Shown: positions 54,571 through 63,928, counted from the first letter of the stretch. The stretch is 64,000 bases of DNA from Shewanella fidelis ATCC BAA-318 (GCF_000518605.1 NZ_JADX01000020.1:54947-118946), one strand, 5' to 3'. Translations and numbers: made by a program. Notes: generated by a model from the letters alone, not told the origin.

Positions 54571-57243
54571 ATGCAGATTAAATTAATCGTTGCAGCAGTT
54601 GCTCTGGCATTAACGACAAGTGCTTGCTCAAAGCAAGTTACTGAAGAAAGCACGTCCCCTCAGAGTAAAACGTCACAGTTAGTTAATTCAAATGAATTAA
54701 CCCAAGATCTGCTTAATAAAATTGGTCAAACATTGGATATCCAGTATCGTTTGATAACAAATATCCCCGGTGAACATTGCGATAAAGGTGAAGGTGAGCC
54801 TCGCTGTTTCGTTGCTGCAATCGATTTAACCTCGCAATTTGATCTGAATAGTAAGGATTGGGCTATCTACTATTCACAAATGCGGCCAATCCAAAGTGTA
54901 GTTGGTGATGAGTTTACTATCACTCAAGTTCAAGGTGATCTACACAAGATAGAACCCGCAGCTGGGTTTAAAGGTTTTAAAAAGGGCGAGACTATCACGA
55001 TTGAGTTTCGTGGCGAGCCATGGCTATTGTCAGAAACCGATGCTATGCCTAACTATTACATCGTGGCACAAGGGTTAACGCCAGTCGTTATCGCTAGCAC
55101 TCAACTTGAAGTTGACCCTGAAACCGGAATGGAAGTTCGTCCATATGTCACCGCATTTACTGACAGCGAAGCTCATTATAAGCGCCGTGAAACAGATAAA
55201 CTTGAGTGGGCGAAAAGTCATGTGTTGTATCAGAATAATCTAGATACACCTGTTGATGTCGCACTAGCCGAAAACAGCATTCTACCCACTCCAAATAAAC
55301 TGATTATCAAAGATTCTAAGCAAGCGCTATCTCTTAAACCGGGGCTCAAGGTTGATTTTAAAGATGTCGATCCCGCTGTGGTTGATGCGGCCTTGCAACG
55401 TTTAGCGCGTATTGGGGTTTTGCAAACAGAGCAGGGAGTTAAGACGGAGTTACTGCCATTAAGCTCTGCCCAAGTTGCAGGAGAGTATCGTTTAGATATC
55501 TCTGCAGACAAGATCCAAGTTTTTGCTGCTGACGATGCTGGTTTCTCTTATGGCTTAGCGTCTATTGCCGCTTTAGTTAACCCTAAAACTCTCACTGTTA
55601 GTGAAGTAGCAGTAGAAGATGCGCCACGTTACGATTTTCGTGGTATGCATGTCGATGTCTCGCGTAACTTCCATAGTAAGCAGCTTATTTTAGATCTACT
55701 TGATCAAATGGCTGCCTATAAACTGAATAAGCTTCATTTGCATATGGCTGATGATGAAGGTTGGCGTTTAGAGATAAATGGTTTACCAGAGCTAACCGAA
55801 GTCGGCAGCAAGCGTTGTCATGATCTTAATGAAGATACTTGCTTATTGCCGCAGTTAGGTAGTGGACCGTTTAGCGATACGAAAGTGAATGGTTACTACA
55901 GCAAAGCTGATTACATTGAAATTCTTAAATATGCTAATGACAGGCAAATTCAGGTGATCCCATCGATGGATATGCCGGGACATTCTCGTGCAGCGATAAA
56001 ATCGATGGAAGCAAGATACCGTAAATTAATGGCACAAGGCGATCAAGAAGCTGCAAATGAGTTCCTGCTATCTGACAATGAAGATGAGACGGTTTACTCA
56101 TCTATCCAATATTACAACGATAACACCCTTAATGTGTGTATGGAGTCGACCTTTAACTTTATTGATAAAGTGATTGACGAAATTGCCGTTATGCACAAAG
56201 AAGCGGGTGTACCGTTAAACCTTTACCATATTGGAGCTGATGAAACCGCTGGAGCGTGGATTGAGTCGCCACTTTGTAAAGCCTTCGTGGCTAATAATGA
56301 CAAGGGCGTCACTAGCATGGATGAGCTTGGGGCGTACTTTATTGAGCGAACGGCAAAACTGCTTGCTGATAAAGGTATAGAGGCTGCTGGCTGGAGTGAT
56401 GGCATGAGCCATACGCGACCTGAAAATATGCCTGCAAAAGCACAGTCGAATATTTGGGATGTTGTTGCTCATGGTGGACATAAGCGCGCTCACCAACAAG
56501 CTAATCTAGGTTGGCATGCGGTACTGAGTCAGCCAGAGGTACTATATTTCGATTTCCCATATGAAGCTGATCCTAAAGAGCACGGTTATTATTGGGCAAG
56601 TCGTAATACTAACTCGCAGAAAATTCATAGTTTCATGCCTGGTAACTTACCTGCTAATGCAGAGCAATGGACTGACATTGAAAACTTACCTTTTGAAGCT
56701 GATGATACAGTTCAAAAGGATGAGTCTGGCAAGGTTATCAGTGGCCCACTGAAGGAGTCTATTGGCTTTGCTGGGATCCAAGGTCAGCTTTGGAGTGAGA
56801 CTATTCGCAGCGATGATGTCGCTGAGTACATGATGTTTCCGCGCATTATCATGTTAGCAGAGCGCGCGTGGCATAAACCTAGTTGGGAAGTGCCATATCA
56901 ATATAAAGGCGCAGTATACAACCAACAAAGTGGTTTCTTTACTGAAGAGATGCGTCAGGTACAGCGTGATGATTGGTATCGAGTTGCCAACACTGTGGGG
57001 AGCAAAGAATTACTTAAGCTAGATAAAGCTGATATTGCTTATCGAGTGCCAACACCAGGAGCAGTTATTAAAGACGGTAAGCTGTTTGCAAATGTGATTT
57101 TCCCTGGACTTGACATTGAATATCGGACTGCTGGTGGTGATTGGCTAGCTTATGAAGCTGGAGCCGCTGTTACAGAGCCTGTTGAAGTGCGTGTTATTGC
57201 TGCTGATGGTAAACGTAAAGGACGCACCTTAGTTGTTGAGTAA
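54571..57243 (+). CDS. beta-N-acetylhexosaminidase (GH20, chitobiase-like) lipoprotein
   Basis: An 890-residue lipoprotein (lipobox TSAC, Cys19) that releases GlcNAc from chitobiose and chitin oligosaccharides. Domains in order: an N-terminal chitobiase/hexosaminidase carbohydrate-binding domain (about 30-200), a GH20b domain (about 220-350), the GH20 TIM barrel (from YDFRGMHVDVSRNFHSKQ, about 355-780) and a C-terminal immunoglobulin-like domain. The catalytic pair is Asp557-Glu558 in YHIGADETAGAW. AAGGA lies 6 bases before the ATG. It shares a transcript with the chemoreceptor (26-base gap) and is followed by a terminator. Confidence 0.93.
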   Translation: MQIKLIVAAVALALTTSACSKQVTEESTSPQSKTSQLVNSNELTQDLLNKIGQTLDIQYRLITNIPGEHCDKGEGEPRCFVAAIDLTSQFDLNSKDWAIYYSQMRPIQSVVGDEFTITQVQGDLHKIEPAAGFKGFKKGETITIEFRGEPWLLSETDAMPNYYIVAQGLTPVVIASTQLEVDPETGMEVRPYVTAFTDSEAHYKRRETDKLEWAKSHVLYQNNLDTPVDVALAENSILPTPNKLIIKDSKQALSLKPGLKVDFKDVDPAVVDAALQRLARIGVLQTEQGVKTELLPLSSAQVAGEYRLDISADKIQVFAADDAGFSYGLASIAALVNPKTLTVSEVAVEDAPRYDFRGMHVDVSRNFHSKQLILDLLDQMAAYKLNKLHLHMADDEGWRLEINGLPELTEVGSKRCHDLNEDTCLLPQLGSGPFSDTKVNGYYSKADYIEILKYANDRQIQVIPSMDMPGHSRAAIKSMEARYRKLMAQGDQEAANEFLLSDNEDETVYSSIQYYNDNTLNVCMESTFNFIDKVIDEIAVMHKEAGVPLNLYHIGADETAGAWIESPLCKAFVANNDKGVTSMDELGAYFIERTAKLLADKGIEAAGWSDGMSHTRPENMPAKAQSNIWDVVAHGGHKRAHQQANLGWHAVLSQPEVLYFDFPYEADPKEHGYYWASRNTNSQKIHSFMPGNLPANAEQWTDIENLPFEADDTVQKDESGKVISGPLKESIGFAGIQGQLWSETIRSDDVAEYMMFPRIIMLAERAWHKPSWEVPYQYKGAVYNQQSGFFTEEMRQVQRDDWYRVANTVGSKELLKLDKADIAYRVPTPGAVIKDGKLFANVIFPGLDIEYRTAGGDWLAYEAGAAVTEPVEVRVIAADGKRKGRTLVVE

Positions 57244-57292
57244 CAAATGACTAACAGGTGTTGTTACCGCGAATGTAAGTAATTACTCAGCG

Positions 57293-57327
57293 TAAACGCA
57301 GCTGCATGTGGGTGTGGCTGCGTTTTT
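57293..57327 (+). terminator. terminator after the hexosaminidase gene
   Basis: AAACGCAGC and GCTGCGTTT form a 9-bp stem with a 14-base loop and a T run, about 50 bases after the stop. It separates this transcript from nagK. Confidence 0.8.
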
Positions 57328-57357
57328 TATCTTTTGTTGAAGCAGTTTAAAAAGTAA

Positions 57358-57373
57358 ATGACAACGCTGTCAT
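57358..57373 (+). promoter_or_regulatory. NagR operator 4 with nagK promoter
   Basis: ATGACAACGCTGTCAT, the complement-oriented form of the operator. ATGACA (57358-57363) can serve as -35 with TAACAT (57382-57387) 18 bases later, the same hexamer pair as at operator 2. The nagK start is 93 bases downstream. Confidence 0.85.
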
Positions 57374-57465
57374 TATTGTTGTAACATGGAATTAACTTAG
57401 TGGCTTGCATATAAAGTCTACACCCATTCTGCAGTTGAAGAATGAGAACGATAAAGAGGTTTGTC

Positions 57466-58362
57466 ATGGACATGAGCCAGACGAAAGAAGAGTTCCTTTA
57501 TATAGGGATCGACGGCGGCGGTAGCAAGTGCCGTGCAACTATTTACACTAGTGATTATCGTATTTTAGGTACTGGGGTTGCAGGTCGTGCAAACCCACTT
57601 CATGGCCTAGCTCAAACGTTTCAGTCAATTGAAGAGTCAACCCAACTAGCGTTAGCTGATGCTGGCTTAGGGCCTAGTGATAGCAAACGTTTGATTGCTG
57701 GGTTGGGCTTGGCGGGCGTTAATGTGCCAAGACTATATCAAGATATTGCCAACTGGGACCATCCTTTCGCCAGCATGTATTTAACAACAGATTTGCACAC
57801 CGCTTGTATTGGTGCGCATCAAGGCCAAGAGGGTGCAGTTATCATTACTGGCACGGGCTCTTGTGGTTATGCACGTGTCGCAGATCAAGAGCTATTTATT
57901 GGTGGACACGGCTTTGCGCTTGGCGATAAAGGTAGTGGTGCTTGGCTTGGCCTGAAAGCAGGCGAAAGTGCTTTACTCGACTTAGATGGTTTTGGTGAGA
58001 AAACTAAACTAAGTCAGCGTCTGTTTGAATATTTTGAAGTGAACAATGCTTTAGGTATCGTTGAGAATCTTGCGGGTCAATCGTCAAGTACTTATGCAAA
58101 GTTAGCAAGAATTGTTTTTGAAAGTGCAGTAGAAAAAGATGAGGTAGCTTTAGATATTGTCAAAGAGGGCGCTGGTTACATTAGTGAACTTGCGCGTAAG
58201 TTATTTGTAATTGAGCCGCCACGATTTTCAATGATAGGTGGCCTAGCAGAGCCTCTATCACCTTGGCTAGATAAGGACGTGCTAGATAGAATGTCGCCTA
58301 TTCTTCAGCCGCCAGAGTGGGGAGCCGCCTTCTTTGCGCAACAGCAGCACGCAAAAGCCTAA
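57466..58362 (+). CDS. nagK: N-acetylglucosamine kinase, BadF/BadG family
   Basis: About 298 residues; phosphorylates GlcNAc to GlcNAc-6-phosphate. The ASKHA-fold motifs are IGIDGGGSKCRATIYT (phosphate 1), TDLHTACIGAH, AVIITGTGSCGYA (phosphate 2), FALGDKGSGAWLG and MIGGLAEPL (adenosine). I start at ATG 57466 (MDMSQTKEE), with AGAGG 6 bases upstream, not at the earlier ATG 57442. It heads nagK-nagA and lies under operator 4. Confidence 0.92.
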   Translation: MDMSQTKEEFLYIGIDGGGSKCRATIYTSDYRILGTGVAGRANPLHGLAQTFQSIEESTQLALADAGLGPSDSKRLIAGLGLAGVNVPRLYQDIANWDHPFASMYLTTDLHTACIGAHQGQEGAVIITGTGSCGYARVADQELFIGGHGFALGDKGSGAWLGLKAGESALLDLDGFGEKTKLSQRLFEYFEVNNALGIVENLAGQSSSTYAKLARIVFESAVEKDEVALDIVKEGAGYISELARKLFVIEPPRFSMIGGLAEPLSPWLDKDVLDRMSPILQPPEWGAAFFAQQQHAKA

Positions 58363-58427
58363 CAATTTAATGCTAAGTTTGTGGCCAGTTATTTATGCCG
58401 CAAACAAGCTCAGTAAGTGAGAATAAA

Positions 58428-59564
58428 ATGAAACAGACGATAATTGCAGATCGCGTGTTTGACGGACAGAGTTTCCATACTGACTTGCCAATAACGTTTG
58501 AAGATGGCCATATTGTGGCATTTGATACAGTAACAGGTGTAAATGAGTCTCGCGTAAGTGGACTAGTAACACCAGGCTTCATTGATGTGCAGGTTAATGG
58601 CGGGGGTGGCGTATTATTTAATGCATCACCTAGTGTTGCGGGGATCTCAGCTATTGGTCAAGCTCACGCTAAATTTGGTACCACTGCATTTTTACCAACT
58701 TTGATTACCGATGATGTTAGTGTTATGCAACAGGCTGCAGATGCAGTTTCTGCAGCACTAGAGGCTAAAACTCCGGGTGTAGTTGGAGTCCATTTTGAAG
58801 GTCCACACTTAAGTGTGCCGAAAAAAGGTGTGCATCCACAGCCATTTATTCGTCGTATTTCAGATGCTGAGCTCGAAATCTTTAGCCGCCAAGATCTGGG
58901 GATTAAAGTGGTAACTTTAGCACCTGAAAATGTTTCTACAGATGTGATTAAAGCGCTAGTAGAGGCCGATGTAAAGGTCTGTTTAGGCCATTCAAATGCC
59001 GACTATGACACTGTAAAAGCAGCACTTGCTGCAGGGGCAAATGGCTTCACCCATCTATTTAATGCGATGTCAGCGCTTGATTCTAGAAATCCTGGCATGG
59101 TTGGCGCAGCACTTGAGAGCAAAGACGCTTGGTGTGGACTCATTGTAGATGGTCATCATGTGCATCCTGCTTCAGCCCGAGTGGCTATTAATGCAAAACC
59201 TCAAGGTAAAGTCATGTTAGTGACAGATGCAATGCCGCCTGTGGGGCTTGATGATGAAGTGAGTTTTGAGCTGTTTGGTACCCAAGTATTACGTGTAGGC
59301 GACAGGCTTAATGCTGTGACAGGTGAGCTTGCAGGCTGCGTGCTTGATATGGCTGGTGCAGTTGCTAATAGCATTAATATGCTGGGCTTAACCCCTGATG
59401 AAGCGATACGTATGGCATCACTTTATCCTGCTGAATATTTAGGTTTAAGCGATAGAATGGGTCAGCTTAGGATCGGCGGCCGCGCAGATTTACTGTTAGT
59501 TGATGATAACGTTAACGTTGCGCGCACCTACATAGGTGGTGAGTTAGTTTTTCAAGCTAAATAG
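58428..59564 (+). CDS. nagA: N-acetylglucosamine-6-phosphate deacetylase
   Basis: About 378 residues of the amidohydrolase superfamily; removes acetate from GlcNAc-6-phosphate to give glucosamine-6-phosphate. Motifs: PGFIDVQVNGGGGVLFN, VGVHFEGPHLSVPKKGVHP (metal Glu), LGHSNADYDT (metal His), THLFNAMSALDSRNPGMVG and MLVTDAMPPVG (catalytic Asp). I prefer ATG 58428 (MKQTIIADRVFDG), the family N terminus, over ATG 58395. It follows nagK after 65 bases; no nagB is between or after them. Confidence 0.93.
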   Translation: MKQTIIADRVFDGQSFHTDLPITFEDGHIVAFDTVTGVNESRVSGLVTPGFIDVQVNGGGGVLFNASPSVAGISAIGQAHAKFGTTAFLPTLITDDVSVMQQAADAVSAALEAKTPGVVGVHFEGPHLSVPKKGVHPQPFIRRISDAELEIFSRQDLGIKVVTLAPENVSTDVIKALVEADVKVCLGHSNADYDTVKAALAAGANGFTHLFNAMSALDSRNPGMVGAALESKDAWCGLIVDGHHVHPASARVAINAKPQGKVMLVTDAMPPVGLDDEVSFELFGTQVLRVGDRLNAVTGELAGCVLDMAGAVANSINMLGLTPDEAIRMASLYPAEYLGLSDRMGQLRIGGRADLLLVDDNVNVARTYIGGELVFQAK

Positions 59565-59696
59565 CGCTACTCCGAAGCGTAAGGGATAGTGCCTAACATG
59601 CTGTAAAATTATATAAGCCTCTGAAGTGTTAACTAAAGAGGCTTTGCTTTATCCAGATAAAAGCCATGATTAAAAATAATATAAAAGGCTGTTTAG

Positions 59697-60893
59697 ATGA
59701 CTACAATAAATCAAAACTTGTCAGCAGACTCTACAACAAACTCAGCTAATGCAGCTGCTGAAGTGAATAGCAAACCGTTAAAAAAACTAAGATTAAAGTC
59801 TCTTGATGCCCTTCGTGGCTTTGATATGTTTTGGATTCTAGGTGGAGAAGCACTATTTGCTGCTCTACTTATTTTAACCGGCTGGGCAGGTTTTAAATGG
59901 TTTGATGCACAGATGCATCACAGCGCTTGGCATGGCTTCACCTCCTACGATTTAATCTTTCCATTATTTATATTTCTTTCAGGTGTTGCCCTAGGCTTAT
60001 CGCCAAAACGGTTAGATAAGTTACCTTTGCCTCAGCGGATGCCATTGTATCAGCACGCGATTAAGCGACTTTTTTTGTTGCTGTTGTTTGGAGTCATCTA
60101 TAACCATGGTTGGGGAACCGGTGCACCGTTAGCGGTAGGTGAGATCCGTTACGCTAGTGTCTTAGGTCGCATTGCATTTGCTTGGTTCTTTTGTGCTTTA
60201 CTGGTTTGGCATACCAGTTTACGAACTCAAATAATTACAGCTATAGCAATTTTAATTGGATATGCGTTATTGCAAGCTTTTCCATTTATCACCCTCGATG
60301 ATAGCGGTGCGTTTAGCGCAACGGGCTCAATTAACGCAGCCATTGATACAATGCTATTGCCAGGGATCACTTACCAAGGAGCAGCTGTCGATCCTGAAGG
60401 GATTTTGTCGACCATTCCTGCCGTAGTAAATGGTTTATTTGGTGTGTTTGTGGGTCACTTTATTGTTAAGCCACATGCAAAAGGTGAATGGTTTAAGGTG
60501 GCGATATTATCTGTAACAGGTGTGGCTCTTGTGGCTATAGGATGGTTGGTTTCTCCGCTTATTCCAGTTAATAAAACGCTTTGGACCAGCAGTTTTACCT
60601 TGGTGACGTCAGGCTGGAGTATTTTGTTATTAGCGCTGTTTTATACGGTTATTGATGTACTTAAAGTACAAAAGTGGGCTTTTTTCTTCACTGTTATCGG
60701 TTGCAACTCCATCGTGATTTATATTGCCAGCAGCATTGTTAATTGGAAATACACAGCGGAAAGCGTGTTTGGTGGAGTAATTCGCAGCTTTCCTGAAAAC
60801 GCGCAATCATTAATGAGTGTGATCGCGTTATTGCTGGTGCAGTGGTTAGTTTTGTATTGGATGTACAAGCGCGGTGTCTTCGTCAAAGTGTAG
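59697..60893 (+). CDS. nagX: NagX, predicted membrane acyltransferase-like protein
   Basis: A 398-residue inner-membrane protein with about ten helices. LKSLDALRGFDMFWILGGEALF is the signature of the DUF5009/heparan-alpha-glucosaminide N-acetyltransferase-like family; YDLIFPLFIFLSGVALGLSP and RLFLLLLFGVIYNHGWG follow. It is a constant member of nag loci in Shewanella and relatives; a role in transport or acetylation of chitin sugars has been proposed but is not certain. It starts 132 bases after nagA with no terminator between, so it is probably co-transcribed. Confidence 0.88.
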   Translation: MTTINQNLSADSTTNSANAAAEVNSKPLKKLRLKSLDALRGFDMFWILGGEALFAALLILTGWAGFKWFDAQMHHSAWHGFTSYDLIFPLFIFLSGVALGLSPKRLDKLPLPQRMPLYQHAIKRLFLLLLFGVIYNHGWGTGAPLAVGEIRYASVLGRIAFAWFFCALLVWHTSLRTQIITAIAILIGYALLQAFPFITLDDSGAFSATGSINAAIDTMLLPGITYQGAAVDPEGILSTIPAVVNGLFGVFVGHFIVKPHAKGEWFKVAILSVTGVALVAIGWLVSPLIPVNKTLWTSSFTLVTSGWSILLLALFYTVIDVLKVQKWAFFFTVIGCNSIVIYIASSIVNWKYTAESVFGGVIRSFPENAQSLMSVIALLLVQWLVLYWMYKRGVFVKV

Positions 60894-61280
60894 TGCTTCG
60901 TTTCGAGATAAACTCAAGATTAGTGTTTAGCTAAGATCAGCAGCTAGGAATGTACGATAGCTATCTGAGTTATAAACCGAGTCGTCTTACCGCCAATCGA
61001 GATTGCTTTACCTGATTAATATAGCAATCAAAGGTGGTAATAAAACAAAATGACAGCGTTGTCTTTTTTTTCTCAATGTTTTAACATCGATGAAACAAAG
61101 GTCTGGTGGCGGGGTGAGCCGGACGATAAAGAGTAGCAACTGGGGCGGTTAAAGATATTGCTTCAGGTGATATTATAAGCAGGTAATTACCTGTAGCGAG
61201 AAGTAGCAACAATTGAAGGATGGGATAGCAGTTTAATCTGGTATCATCAAATTAATTACTATAAGAAGCAGGTTAAATAC
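60894..61280. other. nagX-nagP intergenic region with nagP leader
   Basis: This 387-base gap contains NagR operator 5 and a leader of about 190 bases before nagP. In the leader AGTAGCAAC occurs twice (61132-61140 and 61203-61211) and CAGGTAATTACCTG (61180-61193) is a perfect palindrome. No reading frame that I trust is present. Confidence 0.5.
61050..61087 (+). promoter_or_regulatory. NagR operator 5 with nagP promoter
   Basis: ATGACAGCGTTGTC (61050-61063) differs from the other operators only in its last positions (T for A). TTGTCT (61059-61064) is followed after 17 bases by TAACAT (61082-61087), so the -35 lies in the right half of the operator here. Confidence 0.75.
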
Positions 61281-62594
61281 ATGACAGCAACGACTCAGGC
61301 TCAAGCTAGCCCAAAGAGCAGTATACTGCCTATGACCATTATAGGTGTGCTCTTTTTTATCTTCGGATTTGTGACTTGGTTAAATGGTTCACTCATTCCA
61401 TTTCTAAAAATTATTTGTGAGCTAAATGAATTTCAAGCGTTATTTGTTACGTTTGCCTTTTATATCGCTTACACCGTAATGGCACTGCCTATGTCATCCA
61501 TTCTGAAAAGAACCGGATACAAGAATGGTATGGCTATCGGTTTAGCGATCATGGTAGTCGGCTCGCTTCTATTTATACCGGCAGCGCAAAGTGCTAACTA
61601 TATTATCTTCTTAGGGGCGTTATTTGTACTTGGTACAGGCTTAACCATTTTGCAAACGGCCTCAAATCCTTATGTAGTGCACATCGGACCTAAAGAAAGT
61701 GCTGCGATGCGGATCAGCATCATGGGACTGATTAATAAAGGTGCCGGTGTTATCGTACCGATACTATTTACCGCGCTAGTATTATCAGGATTTGAAAACT
61801 TCACCGCTGAGCATTTAGCGGCGCTAAGTGAAACTGAACGTCAAGCGCAGATCAGCGAGTTATCGTCACGTCTGGTTATGCCTTATATCTATATGGCTAT
61901 TGCGCTTACTTTCTTAATTGGTTTAGTTAAGTTCTCTTCTCTACCTGAGCTTGAATTTGAAGGTGAAGATGAGCATCAAGAAAAGGGCAGTATCACTCAT
62001 TTCCCACAGGTTGTATTAGGTGCAATTGCATTATTTGCTTATGTTGGGGTTGAGGTTATCGCTGGCGATACTATCGGTTTATATGGTGAAACCTTAGGTG
62101 TGAATAACTTCGCATCGTTAACTTCTTACACTATGGTATTCATGGTTGTAGGTTATATCATTGGTGTGACTTGTATTCCTAAGTTTATTAGTCAAGAAAA
62201 GGCGCTATTAGGGTCAGCTATTGCAGGTATTTTATGTGTGGTTGGCGCAGCTCTAGGATCTCGTGAAAGCACTATGATTGCCGATATTATCTGGGGCTGG
62301 AGTGGTATCCCTGTCATTCCAGACACAGTGACTTTTGTTGCACTGATGGGACTTGCTCATGCACTAGTATGGCCTTCGATTTGGCCGTTAGCACTAGAGG
62401 GGCTTGGTAAGTATACAGCTCAAGGTTCTGCATTATTAATTATGGGTATTTCTGGTGGTGCAATCTTACCGCTGGTATTCGGTAAGGTAGCTTACTTTGC
62501 GGATAATACTCAGGTTGCTTACTGGGTAGGATTGCCATGTTACTTATTCATCTTATTCTATGCCTTAAAAGGCCATAAGATGCGAAGCTGGTAG
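61281..62594 (+). CDS. nagP: N-acetylglucosamine transporter NagP (MFS)
   Basis: A 437-residue major-facilitator permease with 12 helices, related to FucP and the glucose/galactose transporters: FFIFGFVTWLNGSLIPFLKIICELNEFQALFVTFAFYIAY and TILQTASNPYVVHIGPKESAAMRISIMGLINKGAGVI are hallmarks. In Shewanella this type imports GlcNAc across the inner membrane in place of a PTS, which agrees with the presence of nagK. It is controlled by operator 5 and followed by a terminator. Confidence 0.92.
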   Translation: MTATTQAQASPKSSILPMTIIGVLFFIFGFVTWLNGSLIPFLKIICELNEFQALFVTFAFYIAYTVMALPMSSILKRTGYKNGMAIGLAIMVVGSLLFIPAAQSANYIIFLGALFVLGTGLTILQTASNPYVVHIGPKESAAMRISIMGLINKGAGVIVPILFTALVLSGFENFTAEHLAALSETERQAQISELSSRLVMPYIYMAIALTFLIGLVKFSSLPELEFEGEDEHQEKGSITHFPQVVLGAIALFAYVGVEVIAGDTIGLYGETLGVNNFASLTSYTMVFMVVGYIIGVTCIPKFISQEKALLGSAIAGILCVVGAALGSRESTMIADIIWGWSGIPVIPDTVTFVALMGLAHALVWPSIWPLALEGLGKYTAQGSALLIMGISGGAILPLVFGKVAYFADNTQVAYWVGLPCYLFILFYALKGHKMRSW

Positions 62595-62612
62595 AGCATA
62601 GATTACTTTTTG

Positions 62613-62638
62613 AAAGGAGCCTAAAGGCTCCTTTTTTT
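62613..62638 (+). terminator. terminator of nagP
   Basis: AAAGGAGCC and GGCTCCTTT form a 9-bp stem with a TAAA loop and T run, 18 bases after the stop. Confidence 0.92.
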
Positions 62639-62671
62639 ATGGGTGAAAACAGGATTTCTGCAACTAGGTTG

Positions 62672-63003
62672 TACCATTAAGCATAAGATGTTGATCTACT
62701 CAGAGCGATTTTTGGCAAACTTATTCAAACCGAATCGCAGCAATAATGGATATTCCTATATAGCTCCAGTTAAAGCAGAAGTAGGCAGCCTAAGCGCTGC
62801 TGAATGGCAAGTTTTGGCGATTTTTATGCTGTGACCCTTTAAGAACAAAACGGGAGCTTAAAGCGAGGTTTTTATGCTCTGTGCTCGTTGCAAATAACAT
62901 GGTCTTGTATGTTGCAGACATACATAAGAGATCCCCTCTATATATGGAGGTCAGATGCAGTGAAGGTCATTAAAGCATGACTATATGCTTATACTGATTG
63001 GTA
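62672..63003. repeat. dispersed repeat, copy 3
   Basis: Begins TACCATTAAGCATAAG and ends TTATACTGATTGGTA, an imperfect version of the 15-bp terminal repeats of copy 1. GTTGATCTACTCAGAGCG and AGAAGTAGGCAGCC are shared with copy 1, and the TCATTAAAGCA segment with copy 2. At 332 bases it is the longest copy, with an insertion containing CCCCTCTATATATGGAGG, a hairpin. Confidence 0.78.
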
Positions 63004-63055
63004 TTATACCCGTGCAAGTTTTAATATTTATCGTCGCGGCGAGTTAACTCAAGAT

Positions 63056-63084
63056 ACAAAAAAGCCACTCGATTGAGTGGCTGT
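63056..63084 (-). terminator. terminator of the tRNA-Phe/tRNA-Thr transcript
   Basis: On the minus strand GCCACTC and GAGTGGC form a stem with a 4-base loop followed by TTTTTTG, directly after tRNA-Thr. Confidence 0.85.
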
Positions 63085-63093
63085 TTTTTTTTA

Positions 63094-63169
<76 letters not shown>

Positions 63170-63220
63170 TTATTTGCTTAACAAGTTACTAAGTAAATAG
63201 TCAAACTCATTAATAAATGT

Positions 63221-63296
63221 TGGTGCCCGAACCCGGAATCGAACCAGGGACACGAGGATTTTCAATCCTCTGCTCTACCGACTGAGCTATTCGGGC
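63221..63296 (-). tRNA. tRNA-Phe (anticodon GAA)
   Basis: 76 bases with encoded CCA. Acceptor stem GCCCGAA/TTCGGGC, D-arm AGCTCAGTCGGTAGAGC, anticodon loop TTGAAAA with GAA, T-arm GGTTCGATTCC. Nearly identical to E. coli tRNA-Phe. First gene of the tRNA transcript. Confidence 0.97.
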
Positions 63297-63379
63297 AACT
63301 AAGTATTACGTTAAGTAAATCTTAGATTTGCTACTACAAACTTGTTGGCTTCGAAGCCTGTCTCGTTTGGAGTGCGCGT

Positions 63380-63408
63380 ATAATATAGTGATGTTTTAGA
63401 GCACGCAA
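63380..63408 (-). promoter_or_regulatory. promoter of the tRNA-Phe/tRNA-Thr unit
   Basis: On the minus strand TTGCGT (63403-63408), 17 bases, then TATTAT (63380-63385), followed by the GC-rich discriminator ACGCGCAC. The GC-rich discriminator is typical of stringently controlled stable-RNA promoters. It lies 84 bases before tRNA-Phe. Confidence 0.75.
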
Positions 63409-63894
63409 GTGCTTTTTAGGCTCTTTTGCTAAGTTTTATTGAATATATCGTTCAATCGATGCTTGATTGAGCATTGTGGCGGAAATCTGGGCTGGGTTTC
63501 TTATAGCTGATGTATTTTTGAAGGATCTACTTGATAAAAAGTGACACAAGTTCGCTGATGGCAGGGCTAAAATTATATTTTGTAATCTATAAAACTTACT
63601 TTACCTAAGTTAAAAGCAGCGTTGCTGACAATTTGAGCTTGCAGAGTGCAGAGTGCGGAGTTCTCTGGTAGTAAAGTATGGCGAAAATCTGCTTTGAGAA
63701 AATTGATTGTAATTTTGATTATTGTGAATCGCTTATTAGAATCGGCTTGCTACAGCGTGTGCTGGCTTTCTTGGGAGATAGCATGATTAGCTCTAATTTG
63801 AAAACAATTGAAGCTGAGCTTTCGGCAGTGCATCATCATTAAGCTTAACTATTCAGAAGAGCGGGAGCTCTGTGTAAGCAGGGGCAAGATGAAG
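63409..63894. other. spacer between two tRNA units
   Basis: Nearly 490 bases without a clear gene. One 54-codon frame (63678-63842, plus strand, MAKICFEKIDCN... ending VHHH) lacks a good ribosome-binding site and resembles no family that I know. CAGAGTGC is repeated in tandem near 63640. Confidence 0.4.
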
Positions 63895-63928
63895 ATACAA
63901 AAAAACCACTCGATTGAGTGGCTTTTTT
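63895..63928 (-). terminator. terminator of the second tRNA-Thr unit
   Basis: Same hairpin as at 63056-63084 (GCCACTC/GAGTGGC) with T run on the minus strand, after a second tRNA-Thr. Confidence 0.85.

Noticed and set aside
62643..62834. 63-codon plus-strand frame after nagP
   Set aside because: It lies mostly inside repeat copy 3, lacks a convincing ribosome-binding site and has no recognisable protein features.
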